From contig NZ_CP015225.1 of the NCBI RefSeq assembly GCF_001623525.1, forward strand, positions 2,790,001 to 2,854,000: a stretch of DNA of 64,000 nt. Reading direction: 5' to 3'. The stretch comes from Pseudomonas fluorescens. GTDB taxonomy: Bacteria > Pseudomonadota > Gammaproteobacteria > Pseudomonadales > Pseudomonadaceae. Shown in pieces: positions 1 to 7,340 of the stretch. A program made the position numbers and the translations under genes. Below the pieces are notes generated by a model that searched no databases, was not told the DNA's origin, and was given only the letters and a program-made list of their open reading frames with translations. Position 1 is the first letter of the stretch. Each line of letters starts with the position of its first letter.

Positions 1-351
1 CCAGTTGTAGCCGTAGCGGGCGATGAATTCGGCCAGCACCTGGGCACCGACTTCCACCGAGAGGCACGGCTCATCCAGCAGACGCTGCTCGGTAATGCCC
101 TGGGCATTCAATCGGGGCAGGTGGATGCTGTTGATCTGCATCAGCCCGATATCGCGGGTGCCGTTGCGGTTGTGGTTGATTGCGTCTGGCCGCTGTCCGG
201 ATTCGACATCAGCAATCGCTTGCAGCAGCTCGGGTTCGATGGCATGCAACTGCCCCGCCCTGCTCCAGCACCAGGCATGCGCCTGGGCCATGCCAAGCCC
301 CAGGCCCAGACACATCGGCACGCATAACCACTTGCTTCTGCGCCGCCTCAT
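1..351 (-). CDS. iagB: IagB-like lytic transglycosylase of the T3SS (3' end outside window)
   Basis: The reading frame opens at an ATG at 351 and runs off the left edge after 117 codons. A basic, hydrophobic N-terminus ending near AQAHA is a likely signal peptide. It is followed by the soluble lytic transglycosylase signature: a catalytic glutamate in ADVESGQRPDAIN and the substrate-site block GTRDIGLMQIN. IagB/IpgF proteins locally cut peptidoglycan so that the injectisome can cross the periplasm. The start overlaps the stop of the upstream hilA-like gene by four bases (ATGA), the same pairing as hilA-iagB in Salmonella pathogenicity island 1. Only the N-terminal part can be assessed. Confidence 0.88.
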   Translation of the reverse strand, partial: MRRRRSKWLCVPMCLGLGLGMAQAHAWCWSRAGQLHAIEPELLQAIADVESGQRPDAINHNRNGTRDIGLMQINSIHLPRLNAQGITEQRLLDEPCLSVEVGAQVLAEFIARYGYNW

Positions 352-1607
352 GCCAGGCGCCGCTCGCTGATCCACGTCAGCTGTTCGTGAATACGCCCCC
401 GCAAGATCTGCGCCCGGACACAACCGGGGTCATGCCGCAGACACTGGTCGATCAACTGCGCCGCCTGCTCGTTGCGCCGCCATAACCAATGATGCCAAGC
501 ATGAAAATACAGCACGTCAGCCTGATCCGCCGACAACAGGCAACGCCGGAACAACACCTGGGCAGCCTCCTCGCAGCCACGCAAACTGGTGAGCAACGCC
601 AGGCGCGTCAAGGCCGGGAGACTGCCGGGGTCCAGCGCCAAGGCACTGGAAACCGCTGAATGCGCCTCTTCGATGGCGCGCTTCTGGTCACCCAGGCCCA
701 TCAGCGCCTGCCCCAGCCACACATCCGCCAAACCGCACCAGGGCGGCGCGTAGCCGGCATCGAGTTTCAAACACTGGCGAAACAGCACAGCGGCATCGCC
801 GAGGCTCTGCGCTGTGTGCTGCTGCACGCTGCACAGCCCGTTGAGATACGCCACCGCTACCGGATACGACCCACAACGATCACCGACCGGACGCAACCCG
901 GCGACACGCTGGGCCACCAGACACGTCAATGCACCCAGGGCCTCGCCAGGATCATGGGCGTCCAGCGTCTGCCCGTGGACCAGCGCCTGGTCGCTGCCAC
1001 GAATCAACTCCACCGACCAAAGTCGCTGCCCGCCCGAGCTGATGAAACGCCCACTCAAGCAGTAATCCGCCGACAACCGCCCGGCCAGCGAGCGCACATC
1101 CTCCAATGCCCCATAGGTCGCGATCACCCCCGAGGGCATCACACGCAAGGCCTCACCGAACGCCGTGGTCAACTGACGGATCATCACATCCTGCAGATCC
1201 AACGCTGCCGTCTCTTCCAGGTGGCGAAAAGGCAAGACAGCCAGCGAAGGCGCCACCGCCCCCGTCTGACTCGGCACGTCGAGTTCAACCACTGAACCGG
1301 TGAATCGATAACCCTGGCCGTAGACCGTCGCAATGTAATCCTTGTTTTCCTTGAGCAACTTGCGCAAAGCGTAGATACAGCGCGTCAGCGACTCCTCCGC
1401 TGCATCCATCTGGGACCATACATGGCTCAGCAAATAATCCTTACTGACGATCGTACCCGCCGACTGCAACAACAGGCGCAGTACGTGCAGCTCTTTGGGT
1501 GGAACATGAACTCCTTGTCCATCTCGCATCAGCGTTCCATCGCTTTGCAATAGCCAGTGGTCAAAAACGAATGACTTCACCGGCGTTTGTTCAGTTGCAC
1601 TGTCCAT
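348..1607 (-). CDS. hilA: HilA-like transcriptional activator of the SPI-1-type T3SS
   Basis: This 419-residue protein has an N-terminal OmpR/PhoB-type winged helix (about residues 10-105; PPKELHVLRLLL, SLTRCIYALRKLL, VYGQGYRF) and no receiver domain. The rest resembles TPR repeats (for example LFRRCLLSADQADVLYFHAW). This layout is that of HilA/YgeH. HilA activates the inv/spa and prg promoters in Salmonella. At 419 residues it is clearly shorter than Salmonella HilA (about 550), so part of the C-terminal half is missing or reduced. The start ATG at 1607 is preceded by GAGAAG. It lies downstream of iacP on the same strand and is translationally coupled to iagB. Function as the local master activator is inferred from family and context. 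Confidence 0.8.
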   Translation of the reverse strand: MDSATEQTPVKSFVFDHWLLQSDGTLMRDGQGVHVPPKELHVLRLLLQSAGTIVSKDYLLSHVWSQMDAAEESLTRCIYALRKLLKENKDYIATVYGQGYRFTGSVVELDVPSQTGAVAPSLAVLPFRHLEETAALDLQDVMIRQLTTAFGEALRVMPSGVIATYGALEDVRSLAGRLSADYCLSGRFISSGGQRLWSVELIRGSDQALVHGQTLDAHDPGEALGALTCLVAQRVAGLRPVGDRCGSYPVAVAYLNGLCSVQQHTAQSLGDAAVLFRQCLKLDAGYAPPWCGLADVWLGQALMGLGDQKRAIEEAHSAVSSALALDPGSLPALTRLALLTSLRGCEEAAQVLFRRCLLSADQADVLYFHAWHHWLWRRNEQAAQLIDQCLRHDPGCVRAQILRGRIHEQLTWISERRLA

Positions 1608-1842
1608 ACTCTGGGACTTCTCTATAGAAAGTTACTGAGCGCGATTGAGCCTGTGGGGTAGGCTCGGGGTGACGAGCTGCGTGACTATAGGAAGATGTGT
1701 GGGGGGATTCCGTAGGGCTTCCAATCTTATTGATGTAGGAAACCACGACATACAACGTAGGGCCCTCGGGGGAGGCCAAGAAGAGAGGCTTCTGCAATTA
1801 AGGCGTCACCGCCGCAAATTGCTCACGGCGGCTATCGCTCCA
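1608..1842 (-). promoter_or_regulatory. Gap between iacP and hilA, probable hilA promoter region
   Basis: This 235-base gap between two same-strand genes contains no convincing gene; a 68-codon frame across it lacks a ribosome binding site and overlaps hilA. The size and AT-richer stretches fit a regulated promoter for hilA. I see no clear intrinsic terminator after iacP and could not identify a specific operator. Confidence 0.35.
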
Positions 1843-2100
1843 TCAAGCGCCTCTCGCAGCCTCAACCGAATGGATGATATCGACCACCGACCTCCAAGCC
1901 TCCACCTCATGTGAAGGCAGTTCAACATTAAATGCTTCGTCAACAATCATGATGATTTCCACCACATCCACGGAATCGAGATTCAGATCCTCCACTAACC
2001 GCGAATGCCTGCTTATCTTCCGTTGGATCGTCGAAAAATAGCCAGACAGCAGCTTTATCACTTCCGACTCGATACATATTTCAGTCACTGACGCACTCAT
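1843..2100 (-). CDS. iacP: IacP-like acyl carrier protein
   Basis: This 85-residue protein is a complete acyl carrier protein. The phosphopantetheine attachment motif DLNLDSVDVVEI places the modified serine at residue 43. In SPI-1 loci a dedicated acyl carrier protein, IacP, sits just after the translocator genes and supports effector secretion and virulence. Here it follows sipD by 22 bases and precedes hilA. Codon use is visibly more AT-rich than in neighbouring genes, which suggests separate ancestry or weak adaptation. The Shine-Dalgarno sequence (GGTGAT) is weak, so translation may depend on coupling to sipD. No acyltransferase or synthase is adjacent. Confidence 0.85.
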   Translation of the reverse strand: MSASVTEICIESEVIKLLSGYFSTIQRKISRHSRLVEDLNLDSVDVVEIIMIVDEAFNVELPSHEVEAWRSVVDIIHSVEAARGA

Positions 2101-2122
2101 CGATCACCGCACAGTCGTGAAG

Positions 2123-3223
2123 TTAAAAATTCAACATCGCCCTCAACATATCCGCAAACTGATTCAAATGCGCCGACAGTGTCTTGTTGAAGTTGTCATG
2201 GTACGAATTTGCATTCGAATACTTCTGGGTAAGGGACTGCAGCATGTTTTTCAGGCGTTCTTCCTGGGCGTTGAAGCCGGTTTGCCATTGGTTGTACTTG
2301 GCGGTATCCCACTTCACTGTGCCGCTGTACGACGCCAGGCTGCTTATCATCGTCGTCAATGGGCTGGTGTCGATGACCACGCACCAGCCACTGCCTGGAG
2401 GGGGATTCTTTTTAAGGCAACTGGCAGGCAGGCCCAGTGCCTTGAGCCATTTCTCGGCCTCTTCCTTACTGGCTCCGACACTGTCAGGGTTCGGAAAAAG
2501 CATAGATTCGGAGTTGGGATGAGTGTACTTTTCGAGCAACGTAGTCAATGCGTCGCGTAGTGCGTCGACATTCAGTTCGACCTCTTTACCGTCGTTCGCA
2601 CCCTCCACCCAGTCCTTCATCTTCGCGGTAATTAGAGCGTTGAAATCGGCAAAGAAGTCGGTATAGGCCTTGATGATGTGTTCGTAACCGGCCAGGTAGC
2701 CGTTCTTGATCAGGTCGATCAGCTCGAGCAGTTTTTCGAAGAAGTCATTGGAGGAATTGATCCCGGCATCCAGGGCCTCCGCGATTTCGAAGGGTTTGTC
2801 CTGGTCCACGGCTTGCTTGAGGCTGCGCAGGATCTCGCCTTGTTCCTCATTGAGCTGGCGCAGTCGACTGTCGTCCAGAAGCGTGGACTTCATGCTGTGG
2901 CTCATCACCGCACAACACTGGCGGACGCGCTGGGCCCACAGGTGTGAGCGATCGCGCTTGGCGTGGATCTGTTCGAGAAGCTCCGGGATAAGTTGCGCCA
3001 TGGACTCGGTGGTCATGCCTTCCAGCGACTTGGCGTTGAACGGGCCCCTGAGCAGATTGGCGAGGCTGCGATTGAGTGCGTTCACGGAGCGGTCGAGCAA
3101 CTGTGTCAGAGAGCTGACCGTTTGTACTTCAACGGGAATGTCCACAGGCAACGGCGTATCGACCGTGGCGTCGATGTTTGGCAGCAACACCACGGGCGTC
3201 TGTATGAATCTGGTGATTTCCAT
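2123..3223 (-). CDS. sipD: SipD/IpaD-like needle-tip protein
   Basis: This 366-residue secreted protein has the hallmark SipD/IpaD C-terminus. The block KWDTAKYNQWQTGF followed by QEERLKNMLQSLTQKYSNAN is nearly the Salmonella sequence. The N-terminal half is helical (residues about 60-160) and fits the self-chaperoning hairpin of the family. Tip proteins cap the needle, sense the host cell and control insertion of the translocon formed by SipB and SipC. A strong Shine-Dalgarno (GAGGAGAGG) precedes the ATG at 3223, 10 bases after sipC. There is no signal peptide, as expected for a T3SS substrate. Confidence 0.92.
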   Translation of the reverse strand: MEITRFIQTPVVLLPNIDATVDTPLPVDIPVEVQTVSSLTQLLDRSVNALNRSLANLLRGPFNAKSLEGMTTESMAQLIPELLEQIHAKRDRSHLWAQRVRQCCAVMSHSMKSTLLDDSRLRQLNEEQGEILRSLKQAVDQDKPFEIAEALDAGINSSNDFFEKLLELIDLIKNGYLAGYEHIIKAYTDFFADFNALITAKMKDWVEGANDGKEVELNVDALRDALTTLLEKYTHPNSESMLFPNPDSVGASKEEAEKWLKALGLPASCLKKNPPPGSGWCVVIDTSPLTTMISSLASYSGTVKWDTAKYNQWQTGFNAQEERLKNMLQSLTQKYSNANSYHDNFNKTLSAHLNQFADMLRAMLNF

Positions 3224-3233
3224 ATTCCTCTCC

Positions 3234-4586
3234 TCAAGCCGTCACGGCGCGAATAACGTCACTGCGTGATTGAAAAAGCTGCATGACCATGTCCATCAGT
3301 TTTTGCAGCAATGCGGCATCGGCCGCGTCCTTCTGAGCGACTTCATCCCCCAGGCTCTTCTGGCTGTTCTGCGCACTTTGCTGCAGCACCTCTTTCTCCC
3401 GCGCGGTGTACTCAGCCAGGCGCACGATGCTTGAGACCACCTGGCTCAGGTTCGTCGCCATGGCGCTGAGGGCGCGGCCGATCTCCAGTTTCCTTTCAAT
3501 ACCCCGGGAGCCCATCTGGCTCAGCCAGTCGGAGGTCTCGCTGACCTTTTGCGCGTTGGATATTTGCTTTTCGAACCAGGCTTGGTCCTTTGCTGACAGG
3601 GGCGACCCCTTGGGTTTGAAATCGAACAGCGTCGGACGGCCGAACGCGTCGAACGTCCTGATCTTGTAAGTGGTGTCCGAGTTCCAGTCCGTGCGGTCGC
3701 GTTCAAGCTTGAGGTCGCGTTCGATGTTCCTGGCGTTCAGGGCGTTGGGCTTGTGCAGGTTCAATCGGTTCTGGGGGTCTGTCTCGCTCAGCCACTTGGC
3801 GTTGCGACCGACCTCCTGCGCCTTGAGGATTTCCTTGTCGAACCAGGCCTGGTCCTCGGCTGGCCGGGGTGAACCGCTGGGTTTGAAATCGACCGTCTTC
3901 GCGCGACCGAAATCATCAAGGGTCTTGATCTTGTAGGTGCCCTGCGGATTCCACTCGCTGCGACTGCGTTCAAGCTTGAGGTCGCGTTCGATATTGCGAG
4001 CGTCCATGGCGTTGCGTTTGTGCAGGTTGATATCCGCATGCTTCAACGTCTGGCCATGGAGGGTCTTGAGCAGGGCAAACCCGGAGATCGCACCGGACAC
4101 GATCGCCCCCGTAATAGCACTGTTCCGTGCGGCCTCGCCTGACTCGATAATGGCCGCACCTTGGGCCTTGGCCGCCTCGGACGCCATGACGCTGAAATGT
4201 CCACGCAGTTGAGCGTTGGCGACCCGCGCGATGTTCAGCGCGATGATCGCGGCCACCAGTACGTTCGCGTGTTTCTCCCAGGCGCCTGGATCGAAGATCA
4301 GCTCGTTGCGCACTTCATCACTGAGCATCATCGAGGCGGCCATGAAGTCCTGCCAGTCCGACTCGGTGGGCTGGTAGGCGTTGATCGCACTCTCCAGCTC
4401 CGCAGCTGAAGGCGCCGTGATGCTGGGGTTCTGGAGGACTTGTCTTGCGGTGATCTCGCCGAAAACCGCTGAATCGGAGAGGGACTTCCTTTTGAGGGGG
4501 TTTGAAGATTCAGTTTGAGCGGTTAACACGTCTTGCCCTGCATTGAGGACAAAAACATGCGTGCTCGAAGTGTCAATAGCCTTCAT
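3234..4586 (-). CDS. sipC: SipC/IpaC-like translocator with an internal tandem duplication
   Basis: This 450-residue translocator aligns with SipC in the hydrophobic segment (about residues 105-175, NVLVAAIIALNIARVANAQL through ISGFALL) and at the C-terminus (LLQKLMDMVMQLFQSRSDVI), the region linked to effector translocation and actin nucleation in Salmonella. Between them lies a segment present twice: residues 187-267 and 276-356, with an 89-residue period and about 51 of 81 positions identical by eye. This insertion makes the protein longer than Salmonella SipC (409). It forms the translocon pore with SipB and needs the SicA chaperone. The ATG at 4586 is 12 bases after sipB. Confidence 0.88.
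   Translation of the reverse strand: MKAIDTSSTHVFVLNAGQDVLTAQTESSNPLKRKSLSDSAVFGEITARQVLQNPSITAPSAAELESAINAYQPTESDWQDFMAASMMLSDEVRNELIFDPGAWEKHANVLVAAIIALNIARVANAQLRGHFSVMASEAAKAQGAAIIESGEAARNSAITGAIVSGAISGFALLKTLHGQTLKHADINLHKRNAMDARNIERDLKLERSRSEWNPQGTYKIKTLDDFGRAKTVDFKPSGSPRPAEDQAWFDKEILKAQEVGRNAKWLSETDPQNRLNLHKPNALNARNIERDLKLERDRTDWNSDTTYKIRTFDAFGRPTLFDFKPKGSPLSAKDQAWFEKQISNAQKVSETSDWLSQMGSRGIERKLEIGRALSAMATNLSQVVSSIVRLAEYTAREKEVLQQSAQNSQKSLGDEVAQKDAADAALLQKLMDMVMQLFQSRSDVIRAVTA
3519..4028 (-). repeat. Two tandem copies of an 89-codon segment inside sipC
   Basis: Copy 1 spans 3786-4028 and copy 2 spans 3519-3761, with a 267-base period, all in frame. Both contain ARNIERDLKLER, then a TYKI block, FGR, DFKP, GSP and DQAWF. 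The copies have diverged to about 63% protein identity, so the duplication is old rather than an assembly artefact. No function is known to me for this segment. Confidence 0.85.
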
Positions 4587-4598
4587 CGTAGGTACCTG

Positions 4599-6380
4599 CT
4601 ATCCGTGATTTCGAAAGTTCTGAACCATGTTCAGCATGGCGTTGTGACTGCCTCGCAGATCGGCTAACAAATGTTCGACCTGCTGGGTTCGCTCCCGCAT
4701 CGCCTGGCCGTAGTCGTCGACTACCTGGGTCAGGTATTTGCTGATTTCCTCGCTGATCGCCATACGCACTCGCACATCGGCCAAATGCACGGCCGCTTTG
4801 GCCTGATGCCGACCGGCCTCGATTTGCATCACGCCCTGCGCCGCGACATGGCCGAACTCGGTGACGGCCTGGGCGATCTCCAGGTTGGCGGCGTAACGGG
4901 CCAGCGATACCGCATCGGCGCCGTTGGTCACCAAGCTGCGCAGCTGCGTGAGCATCTGAGTCACCGATTTGCCCACCGAGGTTGCCACCTGCTTCATGGC
5001 TTGCATTGCGGCGGGCGCGGCCTGGGCGACCACCGACCCCAGTTTCGAGGCGACGGCGCTGACCATCGGCCCGACCACCTGCGCCCCGACGATGGCCACC
5101 AGGGCAACGGCGGCCAGCGTCGAAATGACGCCCTGGATCATGCCGGCGACTTTCCCTACCTTCTTCGCCGTGTCCTCATCGACGCCCAGGTCGATCAGCA
5201 TTTGGGTGTAGATCTCGCTGAACCGCCGGATGGCTTCCTGCATGGCCACGGTCAGCGGCTTCATGGCCTCGGCCATGAACGACTTGCCGGTTTTTTGCTC
5301 GACTATCACATCGGCCAGCATGACCCCCAGGCCAACCACCCCAACCACGATCAGCGGCAGACTGCCGGTCATGACCCCGGCAACGATGGCGACAACGGAC
5401 AATATCGCCCCGACGATCTTGCCGATGCAGCCCATGGTTTTCTGCAACGCCTCGGCCTTGCGCACTTCCTCCAGGTATTTATCCGACTCACGCTTCATGT
5501 ACTCCTGAAGCTTGACCTGCAACTCCTGGAACAGCTCCTGGCTCAGTTCCTCCTTGTTCTGCGCCGCCTCACCGAGCAACTCGATGATCTTCAAGCGGTT
5601 GAGCAAGGCCAGCGCACTGCTGCTGAGGGCTTTTTCGTCGGTTTCCTTTTGGTCGGGGCCTGCGCCGCCGGACACCACCACTTTCGCAATCACCCCGCTC
5701 AAGGTTTTGGCAAAGGTATTGGCGATCTCAATCAGCTTCAGGTGCGCGGCGGTCGCTGCGCTGAACGTTTGGGTGTGGCTCGCCAGTTCGCCCTTGAGCT
5801 GATCGCGACGGGCCAGCTCCTCGGCGTATTCGGGCGAGTCTGGGTCCAACTGCGCCAGCCGCGCTTCGCTGTCTTCCAGCAGTCCTTGGAAATGCAGGAC
5901 CCGCTCGTGCAATCGATCGAGTTGCTCCTGGCTGCTGCCGACATCCCCCTCGGCATCCGCCATGGCCTGGACGGCGGCGGCGTATTCGGCCGAAAGGTTT
6001 TCAAGCCCTTGCTGGCGGGCACCGGCCATGCTCTGCAACATCGCCAGTCGGTTTTTCAGTTTGTTGACGTCGACCTCACTGATCAGCTCGGCAATCATCG
6101 CCATCAACAGGGTGAACAGGTCACCGTTGGTTTCCTGCTTGTTGCCATCGGCCCGCGGCGGTGGCGCGTGCAGCACCGGTCGACCCGTACTGGGCGCGGA
6201 GCGGCCATCGTGACCGTCGTATTGCACTGACATCAGGTCCGCCAGGGCTTTGCGACCGGCCTCCTGATAGTCCGTGGTCCTGGCGGCCTTGCTGGCCGCC
6301 GCGCCGTACTTTTCAAAGGCTTCGGTGCGGCTCATTCCCCCCAGGAAGGGAGCGCTACGGGTGCTTCCTATGTCAGTCAT
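4599..6380 (-). CDS. sipB: SipB/IpaB-like hydrophobic translocator
   Basis: This 593-residue protein has the same length as Salmonella SipB. The N-terminal half is a long coiled coil (about 95-230, rich in E, A, L, Q). It is followed by two hydrophobic regions, about 319-358 and 413-441, that insert into the host membrane. The frame is open 100 codons further upstream, but that part lies antisense-like over sicA. The ATG at 6380 has GGAGG eight bases upstream and starts two bases after the sicA stop, so it is the real start. SipB makes the translocon pore with SipC and is held soluble by SicA. Confidence 0.93.
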   Translation of the reverse strand: MTDIGSTRSAPFLGGMSRTEAFEKYGAAASKAARTTDYQEAGRKALADLMSVQYDGHDGRSAPSTGRPVLHAPPPRADGNKQETNGDLFTLLMAMIAELISEVDVNKLKNRLAMLQSMAGARQQGLENLSAEYAAAVQAMADAEGDVGSSQEQLDRLHERVLHFQGLLEDSEARLAQLDPDSPEYAEELARRDQLKGELASHTQTFSAATAAHLKLIEIANTFAKTLSGVIAKVVVSGGAGPDQKETDEKALSSSALALLNRLKIIELLGEAAQNKEELSQELFQELQVKLQEYMKRESDKYLEEVRKAEALQKTMGCIGKIVGAILSVVAIVAGVMTGSLPLIVVGVVGLGVMLADVIVEQKTGKSFMAEAMKPLTVAMQEAIRRFSEIYTQMLIDLGVDEDTAKKVGKVAGMIQGVISTLAAVALVAIVGAQVVGPMVSAVASKLGSVVAQAAPAAMQAMKQVATSVGKSVTQMLTQLRSLVTNGADAVSLARYAANLEIAQAVTEFGHVAAQGVMQIEAGRHQAKAAVHLADVRVRMAISEEISKYLTQVVDDYGQAMRERTQQVEHLLADLRGSHNAMLNMVQNFRNHG

Positions 6381-6382
6381 GT

Positions 6383-6865
6383 TCAGTCCTCCGAACAGTG
6401 CAGTTCCATGTGGGCCAGGGTGTCGAGATACACCTTGGCCTGCTTGCGCAGATCGTCTTCCGTGGCTTGCTCGATCACGTATTCGAAACACAACCTGGCC
6501 TTGCCGACCCTGCCCAGGGCCAGATGACACTGGCCGGTGTAGAGCATTGGCCGGTAGTCGTTCTTGCCTTGGGCAAACGCGATGGCATACAGGTCGATGG
6601 CCTTCTGGTGGTTTTGCTTGAGCTGGTGCACCGCCGCCAGTCCCATCCAGTAATGGCTGTTGTAGAAGTCGTAGATGCACAGGAAGTGGAAGAACTTCTC
6701 GGCGTCGTCCAGCCGCCCTTGTTCGTAGAACTGGAAGGCGAAGGCATAGAGGCTGTCCATGTGTTCGTCACTGATGCCTTGCACGTCTTTCAACGCCGCG
6801 CCACCGAGTACCGCGTCCACGACCTCCAGGGCCACCTGCTCGTCTTGTTTGTTGTCGCGACTCAT
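6383..6865 (-). CDS. sicA: SicA/PcrH-like translocator chaperone
   Basis: This 160-residue protein is built of TPR helices (DSLYAFAFQFYEQGRLDDAE, then HYWMGLAAVHQLKQNHQKAI and MLYTGQCHLALGRVGKAR). That is the class II T3SS chaperone fold (SicA, IpgC, SycD, PcrH). It keeps SipB and SipC apart in the cytoplasm. In Salmonella, SicA also acts as a partner of InvF to activate effector genes; an invF gene is present here, so the same coupling is plausible. The ATG at 6865 has AGGAG upstream. The open frame extends upstream into a REPIN and should not be included. It is the first gene after a 475-base gap, so it probably has its own promoter. Confidence 0.92.
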   Translation of the reverse strand: MSRDNKQDEQVALEVVDAVLGGAALKDVQGISDEHMDSLYAFAFQFYEQGRLDDAEKFFHFLCIYDFYNSHYWMGLAAVHQLKQNHQKAIDLYAIAFAQGKNDYRPMLYTGQCHLALGRVGKARLCFEYVIEQATEDDLRKQAKVYLDTLAHMELHCSED

Positions 6866-6885
6866 CGGCCACACTCCTGAAAAAG

Positions 6886-6902
6886 CGTCAGCGTTGCTGA
6901 CG
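6886..6902 (-). promoter_or_regulatory. Perfect hairpin in the sicA leader
   Basis: A 7-base inverted repeat with a 3-base loop (CGTCAGC AAC GCTGACG on the coding strand) lies 21 bases before the sicA start and is followed by CTTTTT. It could be a short intrinsic terminator acting as an attenuator, the end of a longer transcript, or an operator. Nothing in the sequence decides between these. Confidence 0.5.
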
Positions 6903-6961
6903 GGTGCATTGAGCCAAAACGCCGATAGGTCACGCTGCCAAATTGCGCTCATCCATGCCTT

Positions 6962-7094
6962 TGTGGCGAGGGAGCTTGCTCCCGCTGGGCTGCGCAGCCC
7001 CCCCCGCAAGACCAACTCCAATCAACCTGATGCACCGCGTCGTCGGGTTTTGGGGCCGCTGCGCGACCCAGCGGGAGCAAGCTCCCTCGCCACG
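6962..7094. repeat. REPIN, GTGGCGAGGGAGCTTGCTC family, copy 1 in T3SS
   Basis: Two inverted REP palindromes face each other about 80 bases apart. The outer arms are GTGGCGAGGGAGCTTGCTCC and its complement, with inner GC-rich arms (GCTGGGCTGCGCAGCCC). REP doublets of this kind are dispersed in P. fluorescens genomes and are moved by RAYT transposases, none of which is in the window. It lies in the gap between spaS and sicA. Confidence 0.9.
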
Positions 7095-7179
7095 GGGTTG
7101 GGTGCTCGGCGTGGTGGATGGGGTGCTGTTTCGGGTCGGTGTTGCCTCCAGACGAAATCTCCAGCTGGCGAACGGCTCT

Positions 7180-7309
7180 TGTGGCGAGGGAGCTTGCTCC
7201 CGCTGGGCTGCGCAGCAGCCCCCGAAGACCACGCCAATCAACCTGATGTACCGCGTCGTCGGGTTTTGGGGCCGCTGCGCGACCCAGCGGGAGCAAGCTC
7301 CCTCGCCAC
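7180..7309. repeat. REPIN, same family, copy 2 in T3SS
   Basis: This element is nearly identical to the one 217 bases to its left, including most of the spacer (a shared CCGCGTCGTCGGGTTTTGGG block). The pair therefore looks like a local tandem duplication rather than two insertions. The 80 bases between the pair and the 30 bases before spaS hold no gene. The two elements fill most of the 475-base gap 6866-7340. Confidence 0.9.
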
Positions 7310-7340
7310 CGGGGGGGAGTCGTCTCGAAGAGCGTCGGCC

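Noticed and set aside
1591..1797. 68-codon frame upstream of hilA
   Set aside because: Overlaps hilA, no ribosome binding site, composition not coding-like.
3519..4028. sipC repeat as an assembly duplication
   Set aside because: The two copies differ at over a third of residues, so they are not a collapsed or duplicated read artefact.
6962..7309. CRISPR array
   Set aside because: The repeats are inverted REP arms with long palindromes and only two units; no short direct repeats with unique spacers and no cas genes.
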